In this document: positions 63,163 to 64,000 of the stretch, piece after piece
How positions within the stretch are numbered: position 1 is the first letter of the stretch
Layout of the letters: each line of letters begins with the position of its first letter
Assembly (NCBI GenBank): GCA_963995525.1
Contig: OZ023218.1
Coordinates: 46,375,814 to 46,439,813, forward strand
Length of the DNA stretch: 64,000 bases
Source: Escarpia spicata
Taxonomy: Eukaryota; Annelida; Polychaeta; Sabellida; Siboglinidae
Reading direction: 5' to 3'
The notes under the pieces: model-generated
Seen by the model: the letters and a program-made list of their open reading frames with translations, nothing else
Databases searched by the model: none
Told to the model about the DNA's origin: nothing
Position numbers and translations under genes: made by a program

Positions 63163-63294
63163 CTAGTAGGCTCTCTTTGCTTCGTAAGCCGCACACCAGG
63201 CCATTACGTAATTTTCCGCTATCTCGTCTAGTAAGCGCGCAGCTTCATCACTAGTCGGTTTACTAGTTAGCAATGCCGTCACCAGCGGGGCCTC
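63163..63294 (-). CDS. Conserved exon-like coding segment 1 (C)
   Basis: 43 residues plus stop after TTATAG. Eight or so differences from A, mostly at third positions. Same length in all three copies. Confidence 0.4.
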   Translation of the reverse strand, partial: EAPLVTALLTSKPTSDEAARLLDEIAENYVMAWCAAYEAKRAY

Positions 63295-64000
63295 CTATAA
63301 CACAAGAAACCCATTACTATCAACGACTCTCCTCAGCGTGCGCACCGTATACGACGGCTCACCTCCCCAGGTAGTCTTACGAACACTGATCTCCACTTTA
63401 GTGCCGGCCAATTCAAGTACAGTATCGCGAAGTTCCTCCTCGTTTAACTCCACCAAGTAATCAGCCCGGTACTCAACCAGCTTTGCCATTTGCGTGTCAA
63501 ACAAAGTCAGCCACATTTCATCTTCTTCGTCATCTCCATCTCGAATCATGACACGCAAAGCAAAGTAATTTTTTACCTTATCAGGTTCCCCGTGGGTTCG
63601 ACATAACATCACGCCGTCTGTGTTTTCATACAGTTTGCGTCGACATTGGGAACATCCCCTGTACGTGCATTTATCACGATAACTCACAGCCTCGATATAT
63701 GCTGAAGTCTTAAGCTTGTAGACACCGTTCTTAGAACCGGCCAGTTCCCTTACACTCACCAAGGTAGCCTGCGATGGCGTTGCAGTGCTGCATTCTCGCT
63801 CAAGCGAGGCCCGTCTAGTCAGCGGTGCTGCCAACCCCGCTTCTTCTGCCCCTCGTTTACGACCAAACGAGGACGCAACCAACAAGGGTCTCTTAGCAGC
63901 TGGTGTGGTCACTTCCGCAGGCGGCTGTTGTTGACTACCGCTCGCCTTACACGCTTGCTTGCGCATCGCCTTCATCTTTTTCAACGGTGCAGTCATCTCG
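63295..64000 (-). CDS. RPA70 C-terminal-like zinc/OB-fold protein (C), partial
   Basis: The gene runs off the right edge, where the first few codons are cut. Zinc cluster and OB-like region are intact. A one-base deletion near the end replaces the final Asp-Glu-stop of A and B with a short readthrough (SNGFLVL) to the next TAG at 63295-63297, a minor C-terminal extension. Low-complexity N-terminus is the most variable part. Confidence 0.65.
   Translation of the reverse strand, partial: EMTAPLKKMKAMRKQACKASGSQQQPPAEVTTPAAKRPLLVASSFGRKRGAEEAGLAAPLTRRASLERECSTATPSQATLVSVRELAGSKNGVYKLKTSAYIEAVSYRDKCTYRGCSQCRRKLYENTDGVMLCRTHGEPDKVKNYFALRVMIRDGDDEEDEMWLTLFDTQMAKLVEYRADYLVELNEEELRDTVLELAGTKVEISVRKTTWGGEPSYTVRTLRRVVDSNGFLVL

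Overview
The window is nuclear DNA of a multicellular animal, probably a marine invertebrate; the species cannot be fixed from the sequence. The left third is AT-rich and intron/repeat-like, with long CA, AT and CACACG microsatellites and wrecks of retrotransposons and DNA transposons. The right two thirds are dominated by three related copies of one Polinton (Maverick) family, i.e. large virus-like DNA transposons with a protein-primed DNA polymerase B, a retroviral-type integrase, an adenain-type protease, a packaging ATPase and capsid genes. No ordinary single-copy host gene was recognised.

Layout. 1-2834: broken multi-frame remains of a repetitive protein family, with part of it duplicated in inverted orientation. 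2835-14480: mostly non-coding, with a hAT-like non-autonomous element, a short LINE 3' end, a GAGTAC-rich element and microsatellites. 14729-15860: Gypsy integrase remnant (minus). 17290-20990: a decayed endonuclease/reverse transcriptase LINE (minus). 21872-40390: a decayed Gypsy-type retrotransposon (plus), split inside gag by Polinton A (21912-37696, 15,785 bp, flanked by a perfect 6-bp target duplication GGCGGC). At 40391, downstream of the same Gypsy integrase, Polinton B begins. At 49931 Polinton C begins inside the protease gene of B, so B is interrupted by C; the right end of C and the rest of B lie beyond the window.

Polinton gene plan (as read in C): terminal inverted repeat, NADAR-domain gene, FtsK/A32-like ATPase, two conserved unknown proteins, small membrane protein, chromodomain integrase, second membrane protein, jelly-roll-like minor capsid candidate, basic pX-like protein, F54H12.2-like major capsid candidate and protease, all on one strand with tiny gaps or overlaps. 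These converge on a polymerase gene read from the other strand, whose shared 3' region is GC/G-rich. Beyond the polymerase come a 28-bp repeat/CA microsatellite tract, a cysteine-containing unknown protein, two ATG-less exon-like segments, an RPA70-like zinc/OB-fold protein (candidate ssDNA-binding protein) and, at the far end, a probably spliced unknown gene. Polymerase, RPA-like protein and terminal repeats would serve replication; integrase serves insertion; ATPase, protease and capsid genes imply particle formation.

Condition of copies. A has a frameshift and a late stop in polymerase, a stop in the cysteine protein and lacks an exon of the terminal gene; its late genes are open. Everything visible of B up to the C insertion is open. 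Every C gene that is fully visible is open, making C the best-preserved copy. Closeness of the proteins indicates recent activity of the family. The least expected components are the NADAR gene, the RPA-like gene, a tRNA-Pro-like sequence next to the terminal repeat of A, and paired motifs within the terminal repeats that vary together between copies.
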